DNA from: JAUNBG01 sp964442735 | GTDB lineage: Bacteria; Planctomycetota; Planctomycetia; Pirellulales; Thermoguttaceae | Length of the DNA stretch: 64,000 bases | Assembly (NCBI GenBank): GCA_964442735.1 | Contig: CAYUAP010000002.1 | Span: forward strand, 1-64,000 | Direction of reading: 5' to 3' | In this document: positions 54,118 to 62,845 of the stretch, piece after piece | Layout of the letters: every line of letters starts with the position of its first letter | How positions within the stretch are numbered: position 1 is the first letter of the stretch | Translations under genes and position numbers: made by a program | Notes under the pieces: model-generated | What the model saw: only the letters and a program-made list of their open reading frames with translations | The model's database searches: none | What the model was told of the DNA's origin: nothing

Positions 54118-57100
54118 TTAATCGTCACACACAACACGGAATCCAACGTTAAATACGCGTTGCCATGTTTCATAATCACGACGCAGGCCGGCACGACCCC
54201 ATTTTGGACGATCACGCCAGGAACCACCCTTCGCAACCTTCTTAACCTTGAGATCGCCCGTGTTACGCCCGTCATCGTCTTTATAGGGGTACGACTTGTA
54301 GTCCGATTGTGTCCATTCGGCCACATTCCCCAGGATATCATAAAGACCCCAGGGATTCGGCTGATATTGAGCTACATTACAAACCAGCATCTGACCATCG
54401 TTCACACTGTCAACACGTGGTATGAACGCTTCCCAATCCTGATGTTTGTATGGCTGTGGATCGATTCCACGAACGACAAAGAGACGTGTACTTTCATCGG
54501 CCAGATTCTCGAACTTCGCGAAGTCGGCACTTAAATCACCAAACCACATCGGTTTTTCACTTCCGGCTCTAGCCGCCCATTCCCATTCCGCTTCGGTCGG
54601 AAGACGGAATTTTTTACCTGTCTTTTCACTCAACCATTTACAGAAATCGGTCGCTTCCTGCCAACTGATTCGAATAACCGGCTGGTTCGGCAGGTTCGCT
54701 GGATAGCCCGGTCGGGTATGGTCTTTATTCCATTGATCAATGTAACGACTGTCATGTTTCGCATCGTATAATTTATACATCTCGTTCGTGACTTCCGTAT
54801 TCATCATCCAGAAGGGCTTCTTCACCGAAACAATCGAACGTGGAAGTTCGTCATTAAAGCCCCCGTCGTCTCCCATCACAAATTCACCAGCGGGAATTCG
54901 AACCAATTCCAGCTTGATTTTATCCGATAACGCTATTTCCTTCTTCGTTTGATCTTGAAGACTTTTGGCCTTGGCAGCGTCGAAACCCCACTTTTTAGGC
55001 GAGGAAAAATCGGGATCCGGCTTTTCAGGAGGTGGAATGAATTCCGCTCTCTTGACAGTTTTTGTGTCAAAAGTATCACTTTCGTAGTCGAGATCGAGCC
55101 CGGCATACATCTTCTTAAGACCCACATATCGGTCGGCCATCTTCGTTATATGTTCCGGTTCGCGGTATCCGTAGGAAACTTTCTTTCGTGTTTCCATTGG
55201 CAGGGATTGACTGATCTGCATCCAGGTACCAAAATAGGGAACATTCAAGTCGATCCACGAATAGATTTTTCGCCAAGCTTCTTCGTCCAACTGGACGTTA
55301 TGATGACCTTTACGGAGCATTTGAACCAATTCGGAGGTCGAAACATGATATTCCATGGGCTGGAAGACATGAATATCGCTCTCTGGTCCTGACCGTCGGA
55401 CATAACCTTGAAGTGCATGATACGAGTTGGAGAAATAACGAGGACCTGGTGTTGTGTCCGCAAAATTGGGCCGCTCCGGTTTTTCGCCATTATGGCATCC
55501 CACACAGTATTTATCCAGAATCGGTTGAATTTCATTATCGAAACAGAAGGGACGCTCTTTGCCGTAGAATTCAGATATCTTGTAGGGTTTGACTCGTTGT
55601 GCCTGGGTCTGTTTAACCGGGGAAACGGAATTTTGTTCTTCATGACATCCGATACAGGAACCATTTTCGCCCGGCATACCAACGAACCAGGAACGCATAA
55701 CCTGAACAGCGGCACCATTTTCATCCAAAGGCTGAAGGACGAGCGGAGTGTTCGACGGAATCTTGAACGTGGCACTGCCATCCGGGAAGACCGGAATTTC
55801 ACCTAAAATACGACGGGCATCCCAACAACTCTCAACTCCGAACATATCATGACCACCAATTCCACGATAGCCATAACTCAATGCGTAAACACGTAATTTC
55901 TTTACGGTTCCGACCGGTACGTTTGGAAGTCCTTGACCAAAATAGACATCGGTAATAAAGACAGTCGATTCCTTTTCGCCTCGAACGGTTCGGTCCGGAA
56001 TAGTCTGTGGTTCATTCTGCTCCAAAATCGGAGTCGGTTCATAAAGTCCGAAACCGGGCTCCTCGCGTAATTTGACCATGTTGTCAAAAATATCGACGAG
56101 ATAGATCGACCACTGATCGGAAGGATTGATTCGACCGGTGACTAAAAACTGTTCATCAGAAAGAGGGTAGGGGAACAGGAATTGTGGCCAGGAATCACGG
56201 ACCAATTGGTCGGCAATAACCGGTTCCACTTTCTGCCCATAGCCCGGTATGCGCTGGACAACGCCATCGGCCTCGCGACGTCCTTTAGACGGATCGAAAA
56301 TAACCAGTTCTCCGGAACGTGCGATACCATGATGTCCGGATACAATGCCGACAAATTTCGACGACTGTCCCGGTATTGGTTTCGCGTAGAATAAACTGTT
56401 GGGCCAGAAGGAGCCACTACCGTAATGTTCTACCTGATTGGTTCCGTCCGGATTCATTGTCATCATAATTCGACTGAAATAATGGGGGATATCAATATAC
56501 TCCCAACGAAGATAAAGAATACGTCCATTTTCCAGAATGACCGGGCACCAGTCCTGGTCTTGCTCGAAGGTCAATTGGCGAACCGATTTACCATCAGGTT
56601 CCAGTCGATAGATATTACCGACAACATCGGATCCCCCGATACAGGGAACGCCCATCATGGACGCGGAAGAAATAAAGATTGTCGCTCCATCCGGAACATA
56701 ACATCCTTCGACATTATTGATATCACCTCCCATATCAGGGGTTATCTGTTTCAGGGAACCATCGCCCAGATTACATTCGAATATCTGCCAGGTTTTATTG
56801 TCGGCAAGCGAGGTGACCAGACATTTATCGGCATTCCAGTGGAGTGAAATATCACCGATAAAGGAATCATGGGGCGCCTTTACCACTTCTTTAAGAGGTG
56901 CAGTCAATTCTTTCATATTTATATAAACGAGCGAATCACCATATTTTGCGTCTCTATTCCGACTCGCGTTTGAGATCCAGTTGTTCATGAGAGCGGAACT
57001 TTTCGATTTTCGCACGAGAATTTTATCAAATTCAAGGACCGGGTTACTCAAGAGGACTTCACGACGGAAGGCATCGTATTCCTTGCCAACGGCAATTGCT

Positions 57101-58005
57101 TTGTCAACGTCCTGTAGTGATTCCTTGATGCGTTTTTCAAATTCTTGCCAACGCTGTACATATTTTTTATTTTTGTATTCGTCCGGATATTTATCACCAA
57201 GATCGTCGATCGCTCTTTTTAGCGCTTCCGGATGCTCCATTGCATAGGAGACATCAGACCCTAACTGCCGAAGAAGTTCTGTTTTGACCTGATGTCGTTT
57301 GAGTTCGTTTTCCCAGGCTTGACGTTCTTCCGGAGTTTTGAACAAGACGGCAGGATCGCCGATAACCTGTAATTCGAGATAGCAGGACGCATTGGTTGCG
57401 GGTGTTTTTTCCTTGGCAGGATGTGAAGCCCATGCTTGATAGGTTTCCCAAATACGGAATTCGATCCAATCGTATTTTTCCTCGACCAGATTTTCCAGAG
57501 TCGGATTCTCTTTTTCGAACCAGGTGGAAAACGCTCCGTTGTTACCCCCAATAACACTGGAACCGGAAGTAAAAGTTGCCTTTTCCGGGAACTGTGGCTT
57601 TGTACCCGGATTTTTTTCATTGTTGGCCAAACGGATTTCAAAATCCTGATTTGCCCGGGTATCAATATTACCTGTAAACAGGCGAATACTCTTGATCGTT
57701 TGTGGTTTTCCAAGATAATAAACGAGTTTGGTCGGCTTGCCACTAATAAAAACTCGACCTTCGGCACCAATTTTACCAACGGATGAATCGGTTAAAAGAG
57801 AATTGGTATTTTCAATACCCCGAGCTTCGGGAAATACCAACAGATTTAAAGGCGCGTATTCCAGAACGGCCTTTTCCATTTCATCGAACGCGCCCTGATC
57901 ATTTCCCCAATGGCGTGTTTTCATCTTGACATCCGAACCCAGGACAACAACTGCCTGGCTGATTAAGAAAAAGGAAATGAAAAATAACAGAAATGCTTTA
58001 CGCAT
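54118..58005 (-). CDS. Exported HzsA-like dihaem protein fused to an FGE-type (SUMF1) domain
   Basis: A 1295-aa protein with a signal peptide (cleavage near VLGS-D). Order: a discoidin-like beta domain (~60-220), a helical segment (~225-330), a beta-propeller region with TolB-like blades (~370-700), a cytochrome part with two CxxCH haem sites (CIGCH ~780, CVGCH ~835), and a C-terminal formylglycine-generating-enzyme-like domain (~1030-1295; RIPAGEFVMG, FRLPTEAEWEWAARAG, LGNVAEWT, KGGSWRDRP). The middle matches the hydrazine synthase alpha family as I recall it; this is not evidence for anammox. The FGE part lacks the catalytic cysteine pair near its C-terminus, so sulfatase activation is unlikely. 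It sits between pseudopilin genes on the same strand. Confidence 0.82.
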   Translation of the reverse strand: MRKAFLLFFISFFLISQAVVVLGSDVKMKTRHWGNDQGAFDEMEKAVLEYAPLNLLVFPEARGIENTNSLLTDSSVGKIGAEGRVFISGKPTKLVYYLGKPQTIKSIRLFTGNIDTRANQDFEIRLANNEKNPGTKPQFPEKATFTSGSSVIGGNNGAFSTWFEKENPTLENLVEEKYDWIEFRIWETYQAWASHPAKEKTPATNASCYLELQVIGDPAVLFKTPEERQAWENELKRHQVKTELLRQLGSDVSYAMEHPEALKRAIDDLGDKYPDEYKNKKYVQRWQEFEKRIKESLQDVDKAIAVGKEYDAFRREVLLSNPVLEFDKILVRKSKSSALMNNWISNASRNRDAKYGDSLVYINMKELTAPLKEVVKAPHDSFIGDISLHWNADKCLVTSLADNKTWQIFECNLGDGSLKQITPDMGGDINNVEGCYVPDGATIFISSASMMGVPCIGGSDVVGNIYRLEPDGKSVRQLTFEQDQDWCPVILENGRILYLRWEYIDIPHYFSRIMMTMNPDGTNQVEHYGSGSFWPNSLFYAKPIPGQSSKFVGIVSGHHGIARSGELVIFDPSKGRREADGVVQRIPGYGQKVEPVIADQLVRDSWPQFLFPYPLSDEQFLVTGRINPSDQWSIYLVDIFDNMVKLREEPGFGLYEPTPILEQNEPQTIPDRTVRGEKESTVFITDVYFGQGLPNVPVGTVKKLRVYALSYGYRGIGGHDMFGVESCWDARRILGEIPVFPDGSATFKIPSNTPLVLQPLDENGAAVQVMRSWFVGMPGENGSCIGCHEEQNSVSPVKQTQAQRVKPYKISEFYGKERPFCFDNEIQPILDKYCVGCHNGEKPERPNFADTTPGPRYFSNSYHALQGYVRRSGPESDIHVFQPMEYHVSTSELVQMLRKGHHNVQLDEEAWRKIYSWIDLNVPYFGTWMQISQSLPMETRKKVSYGYREPEHITKMADRYVGLKKMYAGLDLDYESDTFDTKTVKRAEFIPPPEKPDPDFSSPKKWGFDAAKAKSLQDQTKKEIALSDKIKLELVRIPAGEFVMGDDGGFNDELPRSIVSVKKPFWMMNTEVTNEMYKLYDAKHDSRYIDQWNKDHTRPGYPANLPNQPVIRISWQEATDFCKWLSEKTGKKFRLPTEAEWEWAARAGSEKPMWFGDLSADFAKFENLADESTRLFVVRGIDPQPYKHQDWEAFIPRVDSVNDGQMLVCNVAQYQPNPWGLYDILGNVAEWTQSDYKSYPYKDDDGRNTGDLKVKKVAKGGSWRDRPKWGRAGLRRDYETWQRVFNVGFRVVCDD

Positions 58006-58109
58006 GAAAAAACCTCTTTCATTGGGCGTTATTTGTTAATGTTTTCAAGTTCCGATCATTCCAATATGATCGGATTTATTAGGATTATAAACTCCAGAAC
58101 GATTCTGAA

Positions 58110-58215
58110 AATCTCCTGGGAATACCAATGTCTCGTCGCACTTTCCTTCTCTTCCAAAACAGGTGATACACCTGTTTTGAAAAGAAGAAATTTAAAACGA
58201 CCTTGAATATAAACG
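58110..58215 (-). mobile_element. Decayed copy of the 120-bp element
   Basis: Inverted relative to copy A. It retains CCTGGGAATACCA, TGTCTCGTC, a stem AAAACAGGTG-ATA-CACCTGTTTT and CGACCTTGAATATA. The stem carries a paired change (C-G to T-A) relative to the full copies. The right end is duplicated (CCTTGAATATAAA occurs twice). It lies upstream of the HzsA/FGE-like gene. Confidence 0.6.
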
Positions 58216-58366
58216 GCCTTGAATATAAAAGAACCGCCCTCTCTATTGAAACCACAGGTCTGTTGGATTATTTGTGGTATCTATACTGTCTTTATATCTA
58301 TACTGTCTTTACATATTGTCTTCATATACTGGCAAGTTGGCAGGAATTTGTTCCTGTTCAAGCTGT

Positions 58367-59452
58367 TTACGGCTGTGCGGGCTGTGTTGGCTGATTCATA
58401 TTGGGCATTGGTTGATTCATGTTCGGCATCGGTTGATTCATATTCGGCATCGGTTGATTCATATTGGGCATAGGCTGATTCACAGGTTGATTTATACCAG
58501 GTTGTCCCATTCCCCCGGCTCCGAACGGGTCTTGGGGATTCTGCATTCCTCCTGCTCCGGTACTAAACGGATCTTGCATACCATTAGCTCCGGTTCCGAA
58601 TGGGTCTTGAGGATTCTGCATTCCGGCATTGGGATTCATGGGATCTACAGGATTGGTATTAGTATTCTGCGGATTGGCCACGGTTTCATTCGGATCCCAG
58701 TTGATAATATCATCTTCATTACCTTGATCGTCTGTTTTATTGGGACCCAAGGACCAAATTGCCGGTTTTTTCCCATTCCCTTTATTGGTAGGCCATTCAT
58801 ATTTATAGGGATTTCCCCAAGGATCTGTAGGAATTTCTTTTCTGTCTAGGTATTTACCATAGGAACGAGGTTGGGCAGGAGCTGTTGTAGCACCAGGAGA
58901 AGTACCATTCGTCGTGGTATTTCCAGTTCCCAAGGATCCGGTCACTCCCATTCCGCCCATGGGATCCATGGCAGTTGGGTCCATGTTCATATCCATACCA
59001 CCCGTTGTGTTCTGTGTTCCTGGAGCCCCGGGCATTCCACCCATGGTATTCTGCATTCCACCAGCTCCTGGCATGGTTCCAGCTCCTGGCATGGTTCCAG
59101 CTCCTGGCATGGTTCCGGTTCCTCCCATTCCTCCCATGGGATCCATGGCGCCTGCATCCATACCACCCCCCATTCCCATAGGATCGGCGGCTGTATCGCC
59201 ACTTGTTGTTTGCGGAAGTGCATTGACTTTTCCAACCAAGAGATCGAGACCCTCGTTTGTCGTTGGAAACCGTCTATTATCCACTTGGAACATTTTTAAA
59301 GCATCGTCAAATTCACTGATTTGAATTGTGGTAGATCGTATCATCGCCTTTTCATAGGATGACCATATAGAACCTCCAATAATTCCTATCAATACAACTA
59401 AAATTGCCATTACAATGAGCAACTCTATAAGGGTAAATGCCGTCCTTTTCAT
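58367..59452 (-). CDS. GspG-like major pseudopilin with Met/Gly-rich insertion and tail
   Basis: A 361-aa protein. The prepilin leader and helix (TAFTLIELLIVMAILVVLIG) and the GspG landmark RRFPTTNEGLDLLVGKV are at the N-terminus. The usual C-terminal GspG portion (YLDRKEIPTDPWGNPYKYEW, IWSLGPNKTDDQGNEDD) comes only after an insertion of ~115 residues rich in Met, Gly and Pro (MPGAGT repeats). It is followed by a tail of QPMPNMN repeats encoded by a 21-bp repeat. Normal GspG is ~140 aa. RBS CAGGAG. The core probably builds the type II secretion pseudopilus; the inserted loop would be surface-exposed. Confidence 0.85.
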   Translation of the reverse strand: MKRTAFTLIELLIVMAILVVLIGIIGGSIWSSYEKAMIRSTTIQISEFDDALKMFQVDNRRFPTTNEGLDLLVGKVNALPQTTSGDTAADPMGMGGGMDAGAMDPMGGMGGTGTMPGAGTMPGAGTMPGAGGMQNTMGGMPGAPGTQNTTGGMDMNMDPTAMDPMGGMGVTGSLGTGNTTTNGTSPGATTAPAQPRSYGKYLDRKEIPTDPWGNPYKYEWPTNKGNGKKPAIWSLGPNKTDDQGNEDDIINWDPNETVANPQNTNTNPVDPMNPNAGMQNPQDPFGTGANGMQDPFSTGAGGMQNPQDPFGAGGMGQPGINQPVNQPMPNMNQPMPNMNQPMPNMNQPMPNMNQPTQPAQP

Positions 59453-59509
59453 TTTTTATATACTCCTGTCAGGTGGGATTTAGGTGGTTTTATATCTATT
59501 TGTCCGATG

Positions 59510-59850
59510 ATCCGTTTGGTCCAATGATTCATTTGATTCAATGATTCATTTGATTCAATGATTCATTTGATTCAATGATCCGTTTGATTCAATGATCCGT
59601 TTGATTCAATGATCCGTTTGATTCAATGATCCGTTTGNNNNNNNNNNNNNNNNNNNNNNNNNNNNNNNNNNNNNNNNNNNNNNNNNNNNNNNNNNNNNNN
59701 NNNNNNNNNNNNNNNNNNNNNNNNNNNNNNNNNNNNNTGATCCGTTTGATTCAATGATCCGTTTGATTCAATGATCCGTTTGATTCAATGATTCATTTGA
59801 TTCAATGATCCATTTGATCCGATGATCCATTTGATCCGATGGTCCGTTTG
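59510..59850. repeat. Tandem array, 17-bp unit, interrupted by an assembly gap
   Basis: Head-to-tail copies of AATGATCCGTTTGATTC, with variants (CATTTG, GGTCC) mainly near the two ends of the array and identical copies around the gap. No spacers, so not CRISPR. Confidence 0.95.
59638..59737. other. Scaffold gap of exactly 100 N
   Basis: Lies inside the 17-bp tandem array, like the gap at 312-411. The array length is therefore unknown. Confidence 0.97.
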
Positions 59851-60356
59851 GTCCAATGATCCGTTTAGACCTATGATCTGTTTGGTCCATTGGTATCCGA
59901 TGACAACATCAGAGTATCTCTTCGGAACATCGAAGACAGCAAGTGGAAAACCATGTTCCTTTAGAATCCACTTCAGATTGATTCAATCGATAATGATCGC
60001 CGGTCGAAACGGTGAATTAATTGTATCCATAACCGTAGCAGTCCCGAACGTTATACCATTAAGGGATTCTAAAATTTATTTATAGGTAATTTACATTGAA
60101 CAGAAGAATTTTTCGAGTTTGAAATCAAACACTTCAATCACGAAAATAATTCCTTCATTCAATTATGATGATTATATTCGATTTTTTAAGTCAAGGAAAG
60201 AGGAATTTACCCTAAAGTTCGTTTTTTTATTCAAGAAATAGTATAAATTTGGCCGGAAATTCTATTTTGATCTTGTCAAACTGTCACTTTATCATATATA
60301 ATAGTGGTTATATATGGTTTGACTTCCATCAATCTGTAACCCTAAAGAATTGGAAA
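59851..60356. other. Gene-free interval
   Basis: About 500 bp without a supported gene. A TTG-initiated extension of the downstream frame (from 60249) has no ribosome-binding site. Presumably holds the promoter of the coiled-coil protein/thioredoxin pair. Confidence 0.5.
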
Positions 60357-61469
60357 ATGTATCCGATGAAACAGTATATAAAGAAATTTTGTATCCATCC
60401 CCAAAATCGAGGCCTTTTTTTAGCCGGTTTTGGTTTGTTGGCGTTTCTTTTGGTCAGTTTTGGTCTAAAGGTCCAGGAAACAGCGGCTCAAACGACTAAA
60501 GAGGTCCAGAAAACAGTGGCTGAAACAGTGAAAGAGGTTCCGGGTACTGCCAGTTCCGCAGTGATTCCGGACGCCAAACCCGCCGCAGTTCCGGCATCGT
60601 CTTCCGTGCCATTTCCCGCAAATGCAATGCCCGGAGCCAATATTCCTACTCCCGTAATGCCCGGAGTTATGGAGAACGCCCCTGTTATGTTTAAAGGAAT
60701 GCCGGTTAATGCGTCTGTTCTTCAACATATGAAAAATGAATGGACCTTCCAGCTTCAGCAAATTCAACAGATGCTTCGTTCCTTGCAACCACAGGATGAA
60801 CAACTAGCAAAAACTCTTAAAGAGCAGCAGGCGGAAATCCTTAAAGATCTCAAGGATGTTAATGAACAATTGGAAAAAATGGGGCCTAACGCCGCAACAA
60901 GTGAAATGGATCCTCTTTTTCAAGGAATTTTGGACGAAACACAACGAAAAATGGGCCAAATTCCCAATCCGAACACTAGCTCGGTTCCGGCCAATAATCC
61001 ACTCGCCGCACTTAATCAAAATAACAAGGCAAATGCCGCTGGAGTTCCCCTTGATAATAATTTAACGGGTCTTGATTCCGGCCTAAATGCAAATGCTGCC
61101 GCAGATTCCGAACAAAAGATTAAAAAAGTGGAAAACGCAATCATTCTTCTTCGAGAAGCGGGGCTCCCTCTATTGGCCAATCAAGCGGCCAATCAGATTC
61201 CCAATCTCCTGAATCCCGCCTTTACTGAAGAACCTCTTAATACTGGAATCAATCCTCCTGTTCCAGGGTTAACCGATATTACGGGCGCCGCAAATCCCTA
61301 TGAACCATTACCATCCAAAGAAGTGACCGAATTAAAAACGCTCATTTCCGAATTAAAAGGTCAGTTATCGCAAATGGCAAATGATCTAACAGATGTTCAG
61401 ACCCAGCTTAAATTACTCAGTCGCCAGATTGTTCAACCTGCTGTGGCTCCTGTTACTCCTCAAAAATAA
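60357..61469 (+). CDS. Membrane-anchored coiled-coil protein of unknown function
   Basis: A 370-aa protein starting at the ATG after AATTGGAAA. A membrane anchor or signal (~residues 20-38, FLAGFGLLAFLLVSFGL) is followed by an Ala/Pro/Val-rich segment (~55-110). A predicted coiled coil lies at ~120-180 (WTFQLQQIQQMLRSLQPQDE, KEQQAEILKDLKDVNEQLEK), then an Asn/Pro/Ala-rich linker and a second coil near the C-terminus (EVTELKTLISELKGQLSQMA). No catalytic motif or known family. The thioredoxin gene begins 18 bp later, so the two are in one operon. Likely periplasmic, possibly oligomeric. Confidence 0.72.
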   Translation: MYPMKQYIKKFCIHPQNRGLFLAGFGLLAFLLVSFGLKVQETAAQTTKEVQKTVAETVKEVPGTASSAVIPDAKPAAVPASSSVPFPANAMPGANIPTPVMPGVMENAPVMFKGMPVNASVLQHMKNEWTFQLQQIQQMLRSLQPQDEQLAKTLKEQQAEILKDLKDVNEQLEKMGPNAATSEMDPLFQGILDETQRKMGQIPNPNTSSVPANNPLAALNQNNKANAAGVPLDNNLTGLDSGLNANAAADSEQKIKKVENAIILLREAGLPLLANQAANQIPNLLNPAFTEEPLNTGINPPVPGLTDITGAANPYEPLPSKEVTELKTLISELKGQLSQMANDLTDVQTQLKLLSRQIVQPAVAPVTPQK

Positions 61470-61487
61470 TTATAGAAGGGATTTCCC

Positions 61488-61814
61488 ATGGCAAAAGCTA
61501 TTGAATTGCAAGAGAAAGATTTCGAGACCGTTGTTCTTCAATCAGATGTTCCGGTTTTAGTCGATTTTTGGTCTCCTACCTGTATACCCTGTCGTGCCAT
61601 TGCACCTATTCTGGAGGCGTTAGCTGAAGAATTTGAGGGAGAAGCTAAAATCGTTAAAATCAATATATTCGAAAATACCGATGTTGCTGGACATCTTGAT
61701 GTCAGTTCCCTTCCAACTTTGATCCTTTTTAATAAAGGTGTCATGGTCGAACGATTGGTCGGTGCGCAAACTCAAGATCGGTTAATTGAATTATTGGAAG
61801 AATATGTCGGATAA
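61488..61814 (+). CDS. Thioredoxin with CIPC active site
   Basis: A 108-aa thioredoxin. The active-site region reads DFWSPTCIPCRAIAPILEALA, so CGPC is replaced by CIPC; the cis-proline (SLPT) and the C-terminal helix are normal. No signal peptide, so it is cytoplasmic. A changed residue between the two cysteines usually alters redox potential. It is in one operon with the coiled-coil membrane protein; no functional link is evident. RBS AGAAGGG. Confidence 0.93.
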   Translation: MAKAIELQEKDFETVVLQSDVPVLVDFWSPTCIPCRAIAPILEALAEEFEGEAKIVKINIFENTDVAGHLDVSSLPTLILFNKGVMVERLVGAQTQDRLIELLEEYVG

Positions 61815-61959
61815 CAAGAGATGTTTTTCTTCTATCGGGTAACTAATGGTTAGAATTTCCTTAATTAGGAGTGTCTAACCATGGTTGATCGGATTTTCTA
61901 TTTTCGAGGTCCGGATGTATCCATAAACGATTTTTGTTAAACCGCCATTACTCCGTTAC

Positions 61960-62079
61960 TATACTCAAGGTCGTTATAAAAGTCTATTTTTCAAAACAGG
62001 CGAGACGCCTGTTTTGGGGGATGCGGACAAGACGTTCGTGCTCCCAGAAAATGTCGAATTTATAACGTCGTACAGTATA
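61960..62079 (+). mobile_element. MITE-like element, copy E (120 bp)
   Basis: Full copy between the thioredoxin gene and cas2. Hairpin 1 is perfect; hairpin 2 has changes (GGACA-AGA-CGTTC). Ends TATACT and AGTATA as in the other copies. Confidence 0.87.
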
Positions 62080-62578
62080 TTATTAAATTACTTCTCTATC
62101 ACCTTTTTTATTAGGATCGGTATCTTTTATGGATATTAAGGGGCATTTCGATAATGGAGAAGTGTAATCGTTTCGTCATCACTTGTACATAATTTTGCAA
62201 GTGCTGTGGCTCCCAGGGAGTTGATCCAGACTGCTTTTACGTTGGTATAATGTTGGTGACAGAATTATCCAAAGAGACAAGTGCTCTTTAGTTTTCAATA
62301 ATACCCGAAAATTTTTCCTGTATTCTAAAACAACTGTCAGTTTGTTTTGGACTTTTATAAAAAGATGGAGCTTCAATAGTATGGACATATACTGTCCAAG
62401 TCTGTTTGACAATAGAACAATTCCATATATGATTATATTATATTGAGTTTAGGATATAGTACCATTTAAAGGTATTTCCATGATTATTTTATAAATAATG
62501 GTGCGGAAAATGGTGATATCCATCATGATAGAGAACAATATATAATATACAATATATAATATAGGGAGGAGTCCGATA
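62080..62578. other. Gene-free interval before cas2
   Basis: Nearly 500 AT-rich bp. Contains TGGACA-TATAC-TGTCCA at 62382-62398 and a run of TATAAT-like repeats (AATATATAAT) at about 62530-62562 just ahead of the cas2 ribosome-binding site. No CRISPR repeats and no cas1 remnant recognised. Confidence 0.45.
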
Positions 62579-62845
62579 ATGGTAGTACTGGTTACGTACG
62601 ATACAGACCTGAATACACGGGAAGCACGTGAACGTTTACTGCGAATTGCGGATATATGCGGGCATTTAGGTAATGGACATCGAGTTCAAAAAATGGTTTT
62701 TGAATGTAAATTTGAACCATTTATATGGCTTTCTTTAAAAAACGCTCTGATGAAAGAGATCGATCCCCGAAAAGACAGTCTTTGCTTTTATTTCCTTGAA
62801 AACGATTGGCAAAAAAGAGTTGAATATTATGGAATTACAAGGTAA
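62579..62845 (+). CDS. cas2: Cas2 family endonuclease, isolated
   Basis: An 88-aa protein. Cas2 dimers join Cas1 in acquiring CRISPR spacers and can have weak nuclease activity. It shows the ferredoxin-like layout MVVLVTYDTD with metal-ligand D8, HRVQKMVFECKFEP, and SLCFYFLENDWQKRVEYYG. It resembles the type I-C or III-linked Cas2 group. A two- or three-residue insertion lies before HRVQ. It has an excellent ribosome-binding site (GGGAGGAG). No cas1, effector gene or array is within the window on either side, so it is either a relic or belongs to a non-CRISPR use. Confidence 0.88.
   Translation: MVVLVTYDTDLNTREARERLLRIADICGHLGNGHRVQKMVFECKFEPFIWLSLKNALMKEIDPRKDSLCFYFLENDWQKRVEYYGITR

Noticed and set aside
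54118..58005. Evidence for anammox metabolism from the HzsA-like domain
   Set aside because: No other hydrazine synthase subunit, hydrazine dehydrogenase or nitrite reductase gene is present, and related domains occur widely in heterotrophic planctomycetes as far as I recall.
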